A DNA stretch of 64,000 nt from Helicobacter sp. 11S02596-1 (GTDB lineage Bacteria > Campylobacterota > Campylobacteria > Campylobacterales > Helicobacteraceae). Within the stretch, counting starts at the first letter, position 1; every line of letters begins with the position of its first letter. Where the stretch lies: NCBI RefSeq assembly GCF_002272825.1, contig NZ_MLAM01000009.1:35864-99863 (forward strand), in the 5' to 3' direction. Positions 18,937 to 27,795 of this stretch are shown piece by piece. The notes beneath the pieces were generated by a model. It worked only from the letters and a program-made list of their open reading frames with translations. It did not search any database and was not told the DNA's origin. A program made the translations under genes and the position numbers.

Positions 18937-19620
18937 ATGACTAAGATATTTTTGTTATTTTCGCTGTTGTTTGCAACCCTCTTGGCATCGCAAAACACTG
19001 CCCTTATCAAAGATACCATCACAAAAGCTTACAGCGAGCATTACAAAGATTATGGCATTGAAATCAGCGATATTGCACTCAATCTACCATCAAACCTATC
19101 ATCACAAATTTCACCAGACTATCAAATCCAATCCATCGATCTTGATAGCAAATACCTCAACAAAAAAAACGGCACATTGCTTTTGAATGTTTCTTTTAAA
19201 AATAGCTTACTCAAAATCCCTGCCACCTACCAAATAAAAGCCTCTATCGTTGTCTATAGAGCAACTACGCCCATCAAAAAATCCCAAAATATCACCGAAG
19301 CCAACACCCAAAAAGACCGCGTTTCTCTTGATAAAATCAATCAAGTCCCTATCAAAACATCTCAAATCAATCATATCAGTGCAAAATCCTATATCCCCAC
19401 CAATGCCATCATCACGCTTGATAAAATCCAAGCAAAAATCCTCATCCACAAAAACGATGCCTTTAGCGCTACCATCAAAGACAAGCAAATCAGCTTAGAA
19501 ACGACACTCATCGCCAAAGAAAATGGCACAAAAGATCAGATCATCAACGCCATCAACCCCGAAACCCAAAAAATCATCCGTGTCAAAGTAACAGGCGAAG
19601 GGAAAGGAGAAGTATTATGA
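18937..19620 (+). CDS. flgA: Flagellar basal-body P-ring assembly protein FlgA
   Basis: FlgA is the periplasmic chaperone for P-ring (FlgI) assembly. The 227-residue product has a signal peptide (about 1-17, LLFATLLA), a variable middle, and a C-terminal SAF-type domain with YIPTNAIITLDKIQ and the ending INPETQKIIRVKVTGEGKGEVL in pieces, the usual FlgA finish. Gene order after uvrD agrees with H. pylori as I recall. The stop codon is embedded in the first bases of a structured repeat (ATGA at 19617-19620), so the repeat abuts the gene exactly. Confidence 0.85.
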   Translation: MTKIFLLFSLLFATLLASQNTALIKDTITKAYSEHYKDYGIEISDIALNLPSNLSSQISPDYQIQSIDLDSKYLNKKNGTLLLNVSFKNSLLKIPATYQIKASIVVYRATTPIKKSQNITEANTQKDRVSLDKINQVPIKTSQINHISAKSYIPTNAIITLDKIQAKILIHKNDAFSATIKDKQISLETTLIAKENGTKDQIINAINPETQKIIRVKVTGEGKGEVL

Positions 19621-19844
19621 AAATCTTAGAAAACTTTACCCATCCACCCCCTTAGTAGGTCAGATGACAAGGCGTAGCGGGCTGGGTTTAAAGGTGGATA
19701 AGGTTTCAAACCTTAGAAATCTATCTCGAACGCACAAGCTTGGCTTGGGTGTGAGATGGTAACTTTAGGAGCGAACACGGGCTTTGCTCGTGGTAGCGGT
19801 CTTCAGATTCAGTTTTTCAAAACTGAATCGAGTGAAAAATAATG
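19617..19844 (+). repeat. Structured repeat copy R1
   Basis: Starts with ATGAAAATCTTAGAAA overlapping the flgA stop. An inverted repeat ATCCACC/GGTGGAT frames the first part. Then follow the three core hairpins: ATCTC...GAGAT (19723-19757 region), CACGGGC-TTT-GCTCGTG, and GATTCAGTTTT-TC-AAAACTGAATC, separated by linkers AACTTTAGGA and GGTCTTCA. Ends in GAGTGAAAAATAATG. No conserved reading frame. Confidence 0.8.
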
Positions 19845-20263
19845 TTTTTTAGGCTTTCGCCTGATATATTTTGTAATTATGTAAGGTTTGGTGTTTGGGC
19901 TTCGCCCCTTGAGGGGGACAAGGGGCTAGCCGTATGCTATGCCCTTACGGGCATATACGCATCGGCGTGCGAGGCTAGCAAAGCCAAGCAGTTGGCTTTG
20001 CCTTTACGCCTCTCCTTGCGAAGACCGCAGGGTGGGTGGGTCTCTATATCCCCCTCAAACTCCCCCAAACCCTGACCCGCCCCCTTAGCAGGTCAGATGA
20101 CAGGGCGTAGCGGGCTGGGTTTGTAGGTGGATAAGATTTAGAAACCTTAGAAACTGGGTTGATGACAAAGCGAAGCTTTGGAATAACCCATTCTTTAGGA
20201 ACGTAGGGCGGTTTAACCGCCCACAGTGGTCTTCAGATTCGCTAAGCGAATTGAGTTAAAATG
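19845..20263 (+). repeat. Structured repeat copy R2, long form
   Basis: GC-rich arm with several stem-loops (for example GGCTAGC and TGCCCTTACGGGCA) is followed by a 45-base stretch nearly identical to part of R1 (CAGATGACAAGGCGTAGCGG versus CAGATGACAGGGCGTAGCGG). The core then has hairpins GGGTT...AACCC, GGGCGGT-TTA-ACCGCCC (20206-20222) and GATTCGCT-AA-GCGAATT with linkers CTTTAGGAACG and GGTCTTCA. A 77-codon open frame here is judged spurious. Confidence 0.75.
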
Positions 20264-20596
20264 ATATTCTTTTGTCGCGCTTGTGTGCTGTGAAAAATCG
20301 GAAACAAGGACGTTGAAGTGCGTCCGCCGATTTTTCGCAAGGAGACACAAGCAAGCGACTTCCCCTCCTTTGTTTGCCGAAAAGAAAAGCGGAGGCTTAT
20401 TCTTTTCGTGGGTTAAAGGAGGGGTTAGGGGAGGATTAAACAACGGGCGGGCGGGTGAAATTTCTTTTGCGATTAAAAAGCTTAAAGCACTAGAAAAGCC
20501 AGCAGGCGAAAGCCTTTAGGAAAGAAATAGGTATTCATTCCCTGCGTAGCGGTCTTCAGATTCAGTTTAAAAAACTGAATCGAGTAGGAAACAATA
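20264..20596 (+). repeat. Structured repeat copy R3
   Basis: Contains nested stem-loops GAAAAATCGG/CCGATTTTTC (20291-20300 with 20327-20336) enclosing GGACG/CGTCC, then GC-rich arms, then the terminal core with GGTCTTCAGATTC and hairpin CAGTTT/AAACTG ending in GAATCGAGT. Its segment GGGTGAAATTTCTTTTGC recurs in R9. No gene supported. Confidence 0.7.
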
Positions 20597-20606
20597 TAAA
20601 AAACAA

Positions 20607-21212
20607 ATGGATAATATTATGAAAATGATTGTTGGCATTAGCGGGGCGAGCGGGTCGAGGCTAGCGATTCGATTTATCGAGTCTATCCCACAAGACATCG
20701 AGCTTTTTGTCGTGATTTCTGAAAGTGCTAAAATCGTCGCCCAAAAAGAAATCCAAGACGAAATCGAATCCGCGCTTGATACCCTCAAAAAAGGTGGCAG
20801 AAAAATGTCTTTATTTGATGAAGATGAAATCAGCGCAAACATCGCTTCAGGTAGCTTTGGTGTAGATTTGATGGCAGTTGTGCCCACAAGTATGGATATG
20901 CTCGCCAAAATCGCTTGCGGTATCGCTGATGGGCTGATTTCTCGCTGTGCTAGCGTGATGATAAAAGAACAAAAAAAACTCCTCCTCACCCCAAGAGAAT
21001 TGCCCCTCTCTAGCATTGCCTTAGAAAATATGCTCAAACTCTCCCGATTAGGCGTCATCATCGCCCCGCCTGTGTTGGCGTATTATGCCAAGACAAACGA
21101 TCTCGCTTCGATGGAAAATTTCCTCATCGGTAAATGGCTAGATGTCCTTGGAATCCCTAATGAACTTTATCCGAGATGGGGGGATAAAACATCAAAAGGG
21201 ATAAAACAGTGA
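20607..21212 (+). CDS. ubiX: UbiX-type flavin prenyltransferase
   Basis: UbiX makes prenylated FMN, the cofactor of UbiD-type decarboxylases. The product is about 200 residues and shows the flavin-binding start [14 protein letters not shown], a [16 protein letters not shown] motif and [10 protein letters not shown], all family features. The ATG at 20607 gives four extra residues; the ATG at 20619 (MKMIVGISG) is an equally good start and neither has a strong ribosome site. Expression probably depends on a promoter inside or after repeat R3. The stop overlaps the GTG start of coaD. Confidence 0.9.
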   Translation: MDNIMKMIVGISGASGSRLAIRFIESIPQDIELFVVISESAKIVAQKEIQDEIESALDTLKKGGRKMSLFDEDEISANIASGSFGVDLMAVVPTSMDMLAKIACGIADGLISRCASVMIKEQKKLLLTPRELPLSSIALENMLKLSRLGVIIAPPVLAYYAKTNDLASMENFLIGKWLDVLGIPNELYPRWGDKTSKGIKQ

Positions 21213-21718
21213 AAAAGATTGCGATTTATCCTGGCACATTCGATCCTGTTACCAACGGGCATTTAGATATTATCAAGCGAAGCGTGGAGTTATTTGACAA
21301 AGTTGTCATCGCCATCGCAAAATCAAGCTCCAAAAGCCCGATGTTTCCACTTCAAGACCGCAAAAAAATGATGGAACTTGCCACGAGTGCCATCCTGAAT
21401 GCCGAGTGCGTTTGTTTTGATAATCTGCTCGCTGACTTTGCCAAAGAAAACAATGCCAAGCTCATCATTAGGGGGTTGCGTGTTGTGAGTGATTTTGAAT
21501 ACGAACTCCAGATGGGCTATGCCAATGCATCTTTGAATGAGGAGCTTGATACGATTTATTTTATGCCTACGTTAAAAAATGCCTTTATCAGCTCTTCAAT
21601 CGTGCGCTCCATCTTAGAACACAATGGCAAAGTTTCCCACCTCATCCCCGATGTCGTCTATAAATATATCCTCAAAATAAAAGCAGAAACAAAAGGAGAC
21701 AAATGTATATCGCACTAG
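21209..21718 (+). CDS. coaD: Phosphopantetheine adenylyltransferase CoaD
   Basis: CoaD transfers AMP to 4'-phosphopantetheine, the fourth step of coenzyme A synthesis. The 169-residue product has the nucleotidyltransferase motif [16 protein letters not shown] with the HxGH-like [12 protein letters not shown] and the ISSSIVR signature near the end. Starts with GTG overlapping the ubiX TGA. Overlaps tmk by 16 bases. Confidence 0.95.
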   Translation: MKKIAIYPGTFDPVTNGHLDIIKRSVELFDKVVIAIAKSSSKSPMFPLQDRKKMMELATSAILNAECVCFDNLLADFAKENNAKLIIRGLRVVSDFEYELQMGYANASLNEELDTIYFMPTLKNAFISSSIVRSILEHNGKVSHLIPDVVYKYILKIKAETKGDKCISH

Positions 21719-22356
21719 AGGGGATCGATACCTGCGGGAAATCCACCCAAATTGCCCTGCTAAAACAAGCCTATCCCGACGCCATTTTTACCAAAGAACC
21801 CGGCGGGACACCCATAGGCAAAGAAATCCGTGAGATGATTTTGAAAGAAAACAAAGCCATAGAGAAACGCCCTGTAGAGCAACATTCCCAACACCCCCAT
21901 AATGTATGGCAGTGCCAACATTGCTATGACAAAGCCAATGCTATGGATAGCAAAACGGAGTTTTTGCTTTTTCTTGCCGATAGGGCAGAACACACCGCAA
22001 AAGTTATCATCCCCAATCAAAATAGCCTCATCTTTTCAGACCGCAGCATTATCTCTGGTATCGCTTATGCCAAAAAAATCCCGCAAGCAAAGGTGCTCAA
22101 TCTATTTGCTACCGGTGGGATCGTGCCTGATTTGGTGATCGTGCTAAAAATCGACCCCGCAACCCTAACATCCCGCCTCTCTCAAAAGTCCAACGACGCC
22201 ATTGAACAAAGAGGCATCCCCTATCTGCTCGGCATCCAAGAAGCCATCAAAAGCACCACAAAAGAGCTTGGTTGTGAGCTTGCCCTCATCAATGCAAACC
22301 AAAGCAAAGCGTGCATACACGCCCAAATCAAACAAATCATCGATAGCAAACTATGA
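21703..22356 (+). CDS. tmk: Thymidylate kinase with Cys/His-rich insertion
   Basis: Tmk phosphorylates dTMP to dTDP. P-loop GIDTCGKST (7-15), [17 protein letters not shown] and [11 protein letters not shown] are intact. Between the EPGG region and the DRAEH helix lies an insertion of about 30 residues (roughly 51-83) holding H61, H64, H66, C71, H73 and C74, a possible zinc site not expected in this enzyme. This brings the length to 217 against about 190-205. A good AAGGAG precedes the start. The stop overlaps the comF-like start (ATGA). Confidence 0.92.
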   Translation: MYIALEGIDTCGKSTQIALLKQAYPDAIFTKEPGGTPIGKEIREMILKENKAIEKRPVEQHSQHPHNVWQCQHCYDKANAMDSKTEFLLFLADRAEHTAKVIIPNQNSLIFSDRSIISGIAYAKKIPQAKVLNLFATGGIVPDLVIVLKIDPATLTSRLSQKSNDAIEQRGIPYLLGIQEAIKSTTKELGCELALINANQSKACIHAQIKQIIDSKL

Positions 22357-22958
22357 AATGTGTCGTTTGTGGGAGGTTTTGGCTCAAGCCTATCTGCAAA
22401 CAATGCCTTTTTGAAATCAAAATCACCCCGAGTGTGCGTGTCATCGAGGGGATAAGCGTTTATAGTTTCTATGCTTATAGCGAAGTGGCTATGCTGATGA
22501 AAAGCAAATATTATATTTTTGGGAGTAGGATTTTACATATCCTTGCCCTAAAAGCGAGTGATTATTTTTTTGACTCCCAGCAAAATCCCTCATTTTGGAA
22601 AACAGCGAACTTTTATGGCGTAGGGGTTGATGATGTTATCAAAAGCGCTTATTCACACACCGCAGTCATTTTACGGGCATTTTGTCGCTATGGTTTCAAG
22701 CCCGCTTATGGCAAGCTAAAAGCCACAAATGCTGTGCAATACGCAGGCAAAACGCTCGGCTATCGCCAGCAAAATCCCAAAAAATTTGTCTTTGATATGC
22801 CAAGTCCAAAAGATGGTTCAAAAAATCTTCTGGAGGATATTTTCATCGTTGATGACATCATCACCACAGGCACGACAATGTCTGAAGCTATCAAGACTAT
22901 CGAAAGCACAGGCAGGAATGTGCGATTTTGTATCGCCTTGTGCGATGCGAGGAACTAA
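22353..22958 (+). CDS. ComF-family phosphoribosyltransferase-like protein
   Basis: A 201-residue protein with an N-terminal zinc-ribbon half (CVVC at 3-6, CKQC near 16-19) and a C-terminal PRPP-binding motif IFIVDDIITTGTTMSEA. This is the ComF architecture, linked in other bacteria to DNA uptake or recombination; its biochemical role is unresolved. It is the last gene of the ubiX-coaD-tmk run and its tail overlaps the convergent gene by four bases. Confidence 0.85.
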   Translation: MKCVVCGRFWLKPICKQCLFEIKITPSVRVIEGISVYSFYAYSEVAMLMKSKYYIFGSRILHILALKASDYFFDSQQNPSFWKTANFYGVGVDDVIKSAYSHTAVILRAFCRYGFKPAYGKLKATNAVQYAGKTLGYRQQNPKKFVFDMPSPKDGSKNLLEDIFIVDDIITTGTTMSEAIKTIESTGRNVRFCIALCDARN

Positions 22959-23809
22959 AAAGCAAAGCCGATTTCTACCCCATAAGCAATCGTGTTGTTT
23001 TCTGGCTCGACATAATACCCATCAACCTTGCCCCCCACATAGGCAGGCTTAACATCTGATTTTGCAATACTCCAATAATCAAACACCGCTTGGATAAAAA
23101 AAGCATTTTTATTCCCAAATGCCACGCCACCCCCAAGGCGCACACCTGTCCCACTGGTTTGGATAAAATGCAAATCATTATCACGCCCAATATCCCTAAA
23201 ATGTGATGTATTATTCCCAAAAATCATCGCACGAAGCTCGCCATTGGCTTTGAGAACAAAATCCTTACTCAAAGGCACAGAGATCCTCACACCAAAGGGG
23301 AGATAGACATAAGATTGCTCGCGCAAATACGCTGCCTTGCTTTGGACTTGATTTTGCAAATACCGATACCCTAGCCCTGTATAAATCCCAAAATATTCCT
23401 CCCCATTATCGCCTTTAAGGATAGTCAATCCCGCCCGATAAACACCCCCAAGATAATAATCTTTTGATGGTGCTTTTAATGGTGCTTTTAGAGGTTCTGT
23501 TCTGCCATCTTTATAGACTACCGAACCATCATAAATATTTTTACCCATATCCGTGGCGTAATAAACTTCCAAATCGGATTTGATAAATGAATTGATTTTT
23601 AGCCCTCCCATTGCCCCAAACACAGCCATCGGTCCAGCAATCGACATCACATCAGGTTCTTTGTAAGTATAAGATGCAACACCCATTTTGATATGCCCAT
23701 AAAACCGATGGGGCGCTGGAGTCTTATGCTTGAAATCCTTTGCGCCCAAAATACAGCACAAAAACACTAGTAAGATAATTTTATTTTTGAATATTTTTTT
23801 CCAAGTCAT
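22955..23809 (-). CDS. Outer-membrane beta-barrel protein, hypothetical
   Basis: A 284-residue protein with a signal peptide (KNKIILLVFLCCILGA) and a body of alternating strands ending in GVEIGFAF, with terminal Phe, as in outer-membrane barrels. No specific family recognised. I prefer the ATG at 23809; an upstream GTG at 23821 is possible. It is the last gene of the minus-strand zinc-transport operon and its start overlaps the preceding small gene, so a role in metal passage across the outer membrane is an inference from position. Confidence 0.7.
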   Translation of the reverse strand: MTWKKIFKNKIILLVFLCCILGAKDFKHKTPAPHRFYGHIKMGVASYTYKEPDVMSIAGPMAVFGAMGGLKINSFIKSDLEVYYATDMGKNIYDGSVVYKDGRTEPLKAPLKAPSKDYYLGGVYRAGLTILKGDNGEEYFGIYTGLGYRYLQNQVQSKAAYLREQSYVYLPFGVRISVPLSKDFVLKANGELRAMIFGNNTSHFRDIGRDNDLHFIQTSGTGVRLGGGVAFGNKNAFFIQAVFDYWSIAKSDVKPAYVGGKVDGYYVEPENNTIAYGVEIGFAF

Positions 23810-23990
23810 TGATTTTATCACGCATTGAGTGGATTTCCTTGCTCATCTGTGCGGTAGCTGTGATTTGATTGAGAAGCACATAAATATTAATCATCACCAA
23901 AAGCACAGCAAACATACCGATAAAAATCACGATTCGCACCGCCTTTCTGGCTGCCCCTAAGGCAAGATTTTCTTTTATATCATCAGACAT
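23781..23990 (-). CDS. Small single-pass membrane protein
   Basis: A 69-residue protein: cytosolic amphipathic start, one membrane helix (about 18-40, VRIVIFIGMFAVLLVMINIYVLL) and a C-terminal coiled coil (MSKEIHSMRDKINDLEKNI). It resembles a short Helicobacter-restricted family of unknown function. Its ATG lies within the last base of znuB and its 3' end overlaps the following barrel gene, so it is tightly coupled to both. Confidence 0.7.
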   Translation of the reverse strand: MSDDIKENLALGAARKAVRIVIFIGMFAVLLVMINIYVLLNQITATAQMSKEIHSMRDKINDLEKNIQK

Positions 23991-24814
23991 TATTTTCCTT
24001 TGTATTTGAGATTTAAAATTGTATTTTTAGCCAAGATAGCCAGCCCCATCCCCAGCACGGACACAATGACAATACACGCACCCACGCTTAAATCATAAGC
24101 ATAAGAAATCAAAAAACCACCCCACATAAAAACCAACGACAATAACCACGCAAGCACCATCTGCGAACGCAAAGAAGCTACAAACATCGTAGCGATATAC
24201 GCAGGGATAGACAAAATCGAAAGCACCAAAATCAAGCCCGCCACACCCATACTCATCACCACGCCCAAAGAAACTAACACAAACACGGCGATATTGAAAA
24301 AATGGATATTGATTTTTTTTAGTCGGCAAAACTCGCTATCATAAAAAATACTCAAAAGCTCCCGATAATACACCCCCACAAAAACAAGCAAAACCACATC
24401 AAACACACCAATTGCCACAATATCACTCGGTGCTACTGCGATGATAGAGCCAAAAAGATAGCTTGTAATATCGCTACTATAACCCGGGGTCAAATCAATC
24501 AAAATAATCCCGATTGCCATCCCCAAAGCCCAGCTTGCAGCAATGAATGTGTCGATTTTGTTTTGATGTAGATGCACAGCATATGCCATCAATAATGCCA
24601 TCAACACGCCAGCAATACAAGCCCCCAATGTCGCATTAAATCCAAAATACAATGCCACACCCACACCCCCAAAAGCACTATGGGCGACACCGCCTGCTAA
24701 AAAAACGCTTTTGTTTGAAACGATGATAGAGCCAATCACACCCGCACAAATACTGATGAGAAAAGATGCTAGCAGGGCGTTTTGGATAAATCCATAGGAC
24801 AAAAATTCTATCAT
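23990..24814 (-). CDS. znuB: Zinc/manganese-type ABC transporter permease
   Basis: A 274-residue ABC-3 family permease with eight or so hydrophobic segments, ALGMAIGIILI and the conserved SAFGGVGVAL motif near residue 45. It forms the membrane channel for the znuA/znuC products. Unusually mqo lies between znuC and this gene. The start follows mqo by 14 bases with only a weak ribosome site. Metal could be zinc or manganese. Confidence 0.85.
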   Translation of the reverse strand: MIEFLSYGFIQNALLASFLISICAGVIGSIIVSNKSVFLAGGVAHSAFGGVGVALYFGFNATLGACIAGVLMALLMAYAVHLHQNKIDTFIAASWALGMAIGIILIDLTPGYSSDITSYLFGSIIAVAPSDIVAIGVFDVVLLVFVGVYYRELLSIFYDSEFCRLKKINIHFFNIAVFVLVSLGVVMSMGVAGLILVLSILSIPAYIATMFVASLRSQMVLAWLLSLVFMWGGFLISYAYDLSVGACIVIVSVLGMGLAILAKNTILNLKYKGK

Positions 24815-24828
24815 CTAAAAAACACAGC

Positions 24829-26184
24829 CTATAGGTTTTGGAGTTCTTCAGGGGAAAGGTCGTGATAAAATCTTTCCAAATCAAACTTTGCACCCAAATA
24901 CGCACTGATTTCTTTTGCATCAACCAATGCGTTTTGGAGACAACTTGTCGCTCCGGGTGATGGGGTCATATTAAAGGTAATGCCCTTGTCTGTGGCGATT
25001 TTTTTCTCCCCAAGCTCGAGTTTTACCTTTGTCCTATCAAGGACTTGCGGGCGCACCTCTCCAAAACCTTTGGCATATTCAAGATCTTCTAGCCTCAAAG
25101 ATGGGATGATTTTTTGCGCATCCTTGAGGAATTTTCTTTTGCCGATATAAGGCAGTTCAAAGACCATATTTTTGAAGACATAATTACGGATTTCTTTGTC
25201 AGAAAATAAATCAAAAGCGATTTTAAAGACTTCTTTATTTAAATCCATCTTGAAAAGCTCCCAACTCACCCCAGAAAGCCAGTGCTTATTCCGCTCGAGT
25301 TTTGGCATCGTAAGTGCGGTGGGTCCAATCCTTGTTTTGCCCTTGATAACAACATCAGGATCGCCGTGAACTGCAGCAAATGGTAACTTTGGATTTTGCA
25401 CGGTATAAACCTTGCCTTTGAGTAAATCTGGCACAAAATAAAAGCTCCCCGCCACAGGCAAACAGCCCAAATCCATCCCATAGCCCATTGATTGTGCTAA
25501 TGGGAGCGAATAAGAACCCGCATTTACTAGCACAAACTTCGCATAAATCTCATCGGCATTTTGGGATATGAGCGCATAGCCATCGCCTCGTGGCTCGATC
25601 TTTTTGACCCAAAAGTTCAAAAACACTTCGTTAGCCGATTTGAGTTTTTTGCCCTCTTGGATGAAATTTTCACTCAAAAGCCCAAAATTCATCGCACACC
25701 AGTCTTTCTCAAAACCGCTACCAACGACATTTTCCGGTCTATCCATCCCATCAGATCCCATAATCACTTTGGGTTCAAGGGTTTTGATTTTTTCTTTAGA
25801 GAAAAATTCCAGATCCGGAAAAACCTCCTTGAAATCCTCGTGGCGCTTCATCATAAACTCGCATTCCTTTTCCCCTACCCCAATCGCCATTTTTTGGTTT
25901 TGGAAAATCACGTGATTTTGTAGATTTTTATTCAACGCATAACGCCTGACTTTATAAGCAGAAAGCTTGACTTTTTTGGCTTTTTCAACGGTGTAATTGG
26001 TCTCGATCGAACCATCGTGAATGGTTTGTGAGTTTGCCTTAGGGTTTGAGCTCACCTTTGCAATTTGATCGCATTTTTCAACAATAGCGATCCTTTTAAT
26101 ATCGCTATATTCGCTCAACGCATAAAAAGCCGCACAGCCAGACACCCCACCCCCGATAATCACAACATCAAACTCGTTTTTCAT
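24829..26184 (-). CDS. mqo: Malate:quinone oxidoreductase (Helicobacter type)
   Basis: Membrane-associated FAD enzyme oxidising malate to oxaloacetate with electrons passed to menaquinone. The 451-residue product has the FAD dinucleotide motif [13 protein letters not shown] (8-20), [20 protein letters not shown] and a C-terminal [15 protein letters not shown]. The start at 26184 follows AGGAG by seven bases; the longer reading would run into the znuC end. It splits the znu operon, being placed between the ATPase and permease genes, although in H. pylori mqo lies beside the NlpC/P60 gene. Confidence 0.9.
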   Translation of the reverse strand: MKNEFDVVIIGGGVSGCAAFYALSEYSDIKRIAIVEKCDQIAKVSSNPKANSQTIHDGSIETNYTVEKAKKVKLSAYKVRRYALNKNLQNHVIFQNQKMAIGVGEKECEFMMKRHEDFKEVFPDLEFFSKEKIKTLEPKVIMGSDGMDRPENVVGSGFEKDWCAMNFGLLSENFIQEGKKLKSANEVFLNFWVKKIEPRGDGYALISQNADEIYAKFVLVNAGSYSLPLAQSMGYGMDLGCLPVAGSFYFVPDLLKGKVYTVQNPKLPFAAVHGDPDVVIKGKTRIGPTALTMPKLERNKHWLSGVSWELFKMDLNKEVFKIAFDLFSDKEIRNYVFKNMVFELPYIGKRKFLKDAQKIIPSLRLEDLEYAKGFGEVRPQVLDRTKVKLELGEKKIATDKGITFNMTPSPGATSCLQNALVDAKEISAYLGAKFDLERFYHDLSPEELQNL

Positions 26185-26194
26185 TTTTTGCTCC

Positions 26195-26920
26195 TCAAGT
26201 TGCAAATTTATCCAGTAAATCAACTTCACATATATGCCCGTCCGTATCTAAATTCAAGTTCGGGATTTGATGAACAATCACTTCCTTATTCACATAAAGA
26301 ACTCGTGATGCGTATCCTAAAAGTATAGATATGTCGTGGCTGATTACAATTATAGTATGATTGCGGTTAAAGGTCTTTAATATTTTATAAATTTCTTTTT
26401 GTGCCTTGATGTCGATACTTGAAGTGGGTTCATCTAATATGATGAGTTTGGGATTCCCACAAAGTGCGCGTGCGATCAATACCCGTTGCCTTTGCCCGCC
26501 AGAAAGATCAGAAATCCGCTCATAAGCCAAATGGGCGATACCTAGCTTTTCGAGCATTTCTAATGCCAAAGCTGTCTCTTTTTTGCCAAGATGACAACCA
26601 AAAAATCGTTGGCTTAAAAATCCCATCTTTACCACATCGATAGCTTGTATCGGAAAATCGCTATTGATGGTGGTATCTTGCGGGACGTAGCCAATGAGGC
26701 TTTGGGGGTTCAAGATGGAGGGATTGGGATAAAAAATCCCGCCTTTATGGGGGTGATTCAAACCAAGCAAGATTTTGATCAATGTCGTTTTTCCCCCGCC
26801 ATTCGGACCAATAACTGCCAAAAAATCACCATTTTTTAGCGAAAAATTCACATTTTCTAAGACATATTCCTTATCGTAGCGATAAAAAAGTTCTTTACAT
26901 TCAAGGAGCGTCTCACTCAA
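26195..26920 (-). CDS. znuC: Zinc/manganese-type ABC transporter ATPase
   Basis: A 241-residue ABC ATPase with Walker [11 protein letters not shown]-loop GYVPQDTTI, signature LSGGQRQR, Walker [10 protein letters not shown] and H-loop VISHD. It energises metal import with ZnuA and ZnuB. I take the TTG at 26920, which overlaps the znuA TGA and is preceded by AAGGAG at good spacing; the reading from 26953 would add 11 non-family residues. Confidence 0.88.
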   Translation of the reverse strand: MSETLLECKELFYRYDKEYVLENVNFSLKNGDFLAVIGPNGGGKTTLIKILLGLNHPHKGGIFYPNPSILNPQSLIGYVPQDTTINSDFPIQAIDVVKMGFLSQRFFGCHLGKKETALALEMLEKLGIAHLAYERISDLSGGQRQRVLIARALCGNPKLIILDEPTSSIDIKAQKEIYKILKTFNRNHTIIVISHDISILLGYASRVLYVNKEVIVHQIPNLNLDTDGHICEVDLLDKFAT

Positions 26921-27795
26921 GGAGTTTCTCCTTGCGAGGCAATCATACGGCAAATATGCAAGATATTATTTTTCCAATCTGGCTTTAAAGGATCAAGTTC
27001 TAAAATCTTGAGTTTGAGATCATTTGCCAAGGATTCGATACGTTTTTTAGAAAATTCAGGCTGGATATAAACCACACGGATTTGTTTTTGTGCGATGAGC
27101 TTTCTAAGGGCGATGAGTTGCTTTGTTTTTGGGGATTTTCCCTGATTTTCTAAGGCGATTTCTTCCAGTCCATATTCGCTCGCTAGATAGCTAAAAGCGG
27201 GGTGATAGACCACAAAAGCTTTCTGTGCGTTTGGTGCAGAAAATATCGCTTGGATTTTAGAATCAAGCGCGTCGATTTCATCAAGAAATTTTTTCAAATT
27301 TTTCCTATAAACCGAACTTCTGGAAATATCAACCTGAGAAATTGCCTCATAAATCCTATGTGCTTGGATTTTAGCGAGCTTGATAGACATCCAGATATGC
27401 GGGTCGTGGTTATTATTAGCGTGGTTAGTTCCATCGGCATTGCCCCCATCATTATGCGGGGTTTCAGAATGCTCTAAGCCTTGAGATAAATCTACAAACT
27501 TCATCGTTGGATTCACGCCCATAAACCGATCTTTCCAAGCTTTTTCAAACCCCATTCCCACGCCCAAATAAACCGCAGCGTCTTTGATTTCTTTGATCTG
27601 GCTGGGGAGGGGTTCATATGTCTCAGGGCTTCTGCCATCAGGCACCATCGCAGAGACATTGGCATAATCCCCCGCGATTTTTTTGACAAAATAAATTTGA
27701 GGTATCACGCTCACTACGATATTGAGCTTGCTAGCCCCAAACGCAAAAGCACCCCCAACAAAAAGCAAAACAAAAATAATGCGGGTTGCTTTCAT
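26917..27795 (-). CDS. znuA: Metal-binding periplasmic protein ZnuA-like
   Basis: A 292-residue cluster A-I solute-binding protein. Signal peptide about 1-20 (IIFVLLFVGGAFAFG). A His/Asp/Asn-rich loop (residues about 108-133, ending NNNHDPHIW) is the mark of zinc-specific members and precedes the ligand His of DPHIW. Later VYHPAFSYLA and the ending DPLKPDW match the family. Start overlaps the NlpC/P60 stop (ATGA). Confidence 0.88.
   Translation of the reverse strand: MKATRIIFVLLFVGGAFAFGASKLNIVVSVIPQIYFVKKIAGDYANVSAMVPDGRSPETYEPLPSQIKEIKDAAVYLGVGMGFEKAWKDRFMGVNPTMKFVDLSQGLEHSETPHNDGGNADGTNHANNNHDPHIWMSIKLAKIQAHRIYEAISQVDISRSSVYRKNLKKFLDEIDALDSKIQAIFSAPNAQKAFVVYHPAFSYLASEYGLEEIALENQGKSPKTKQLIALRKLIAQKQIRVVYIQPEFSKKRIESLANDLKLKILELDPLKPDWKNNILHICRMIASQGETP

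Noticed and set aside
19842..20075. 77-codon frame in repeat R2
   Set aside because: Composed of GC-rich stem-loop arms; the frame is not kept in homologous repeat copies.
20283..20519. 78-codon frame in repeat R3 and its antisense frame at 20213-20443
   Set aside because: Both lie in hairpin arms and neither has a ribosome site or conserved counterpart.
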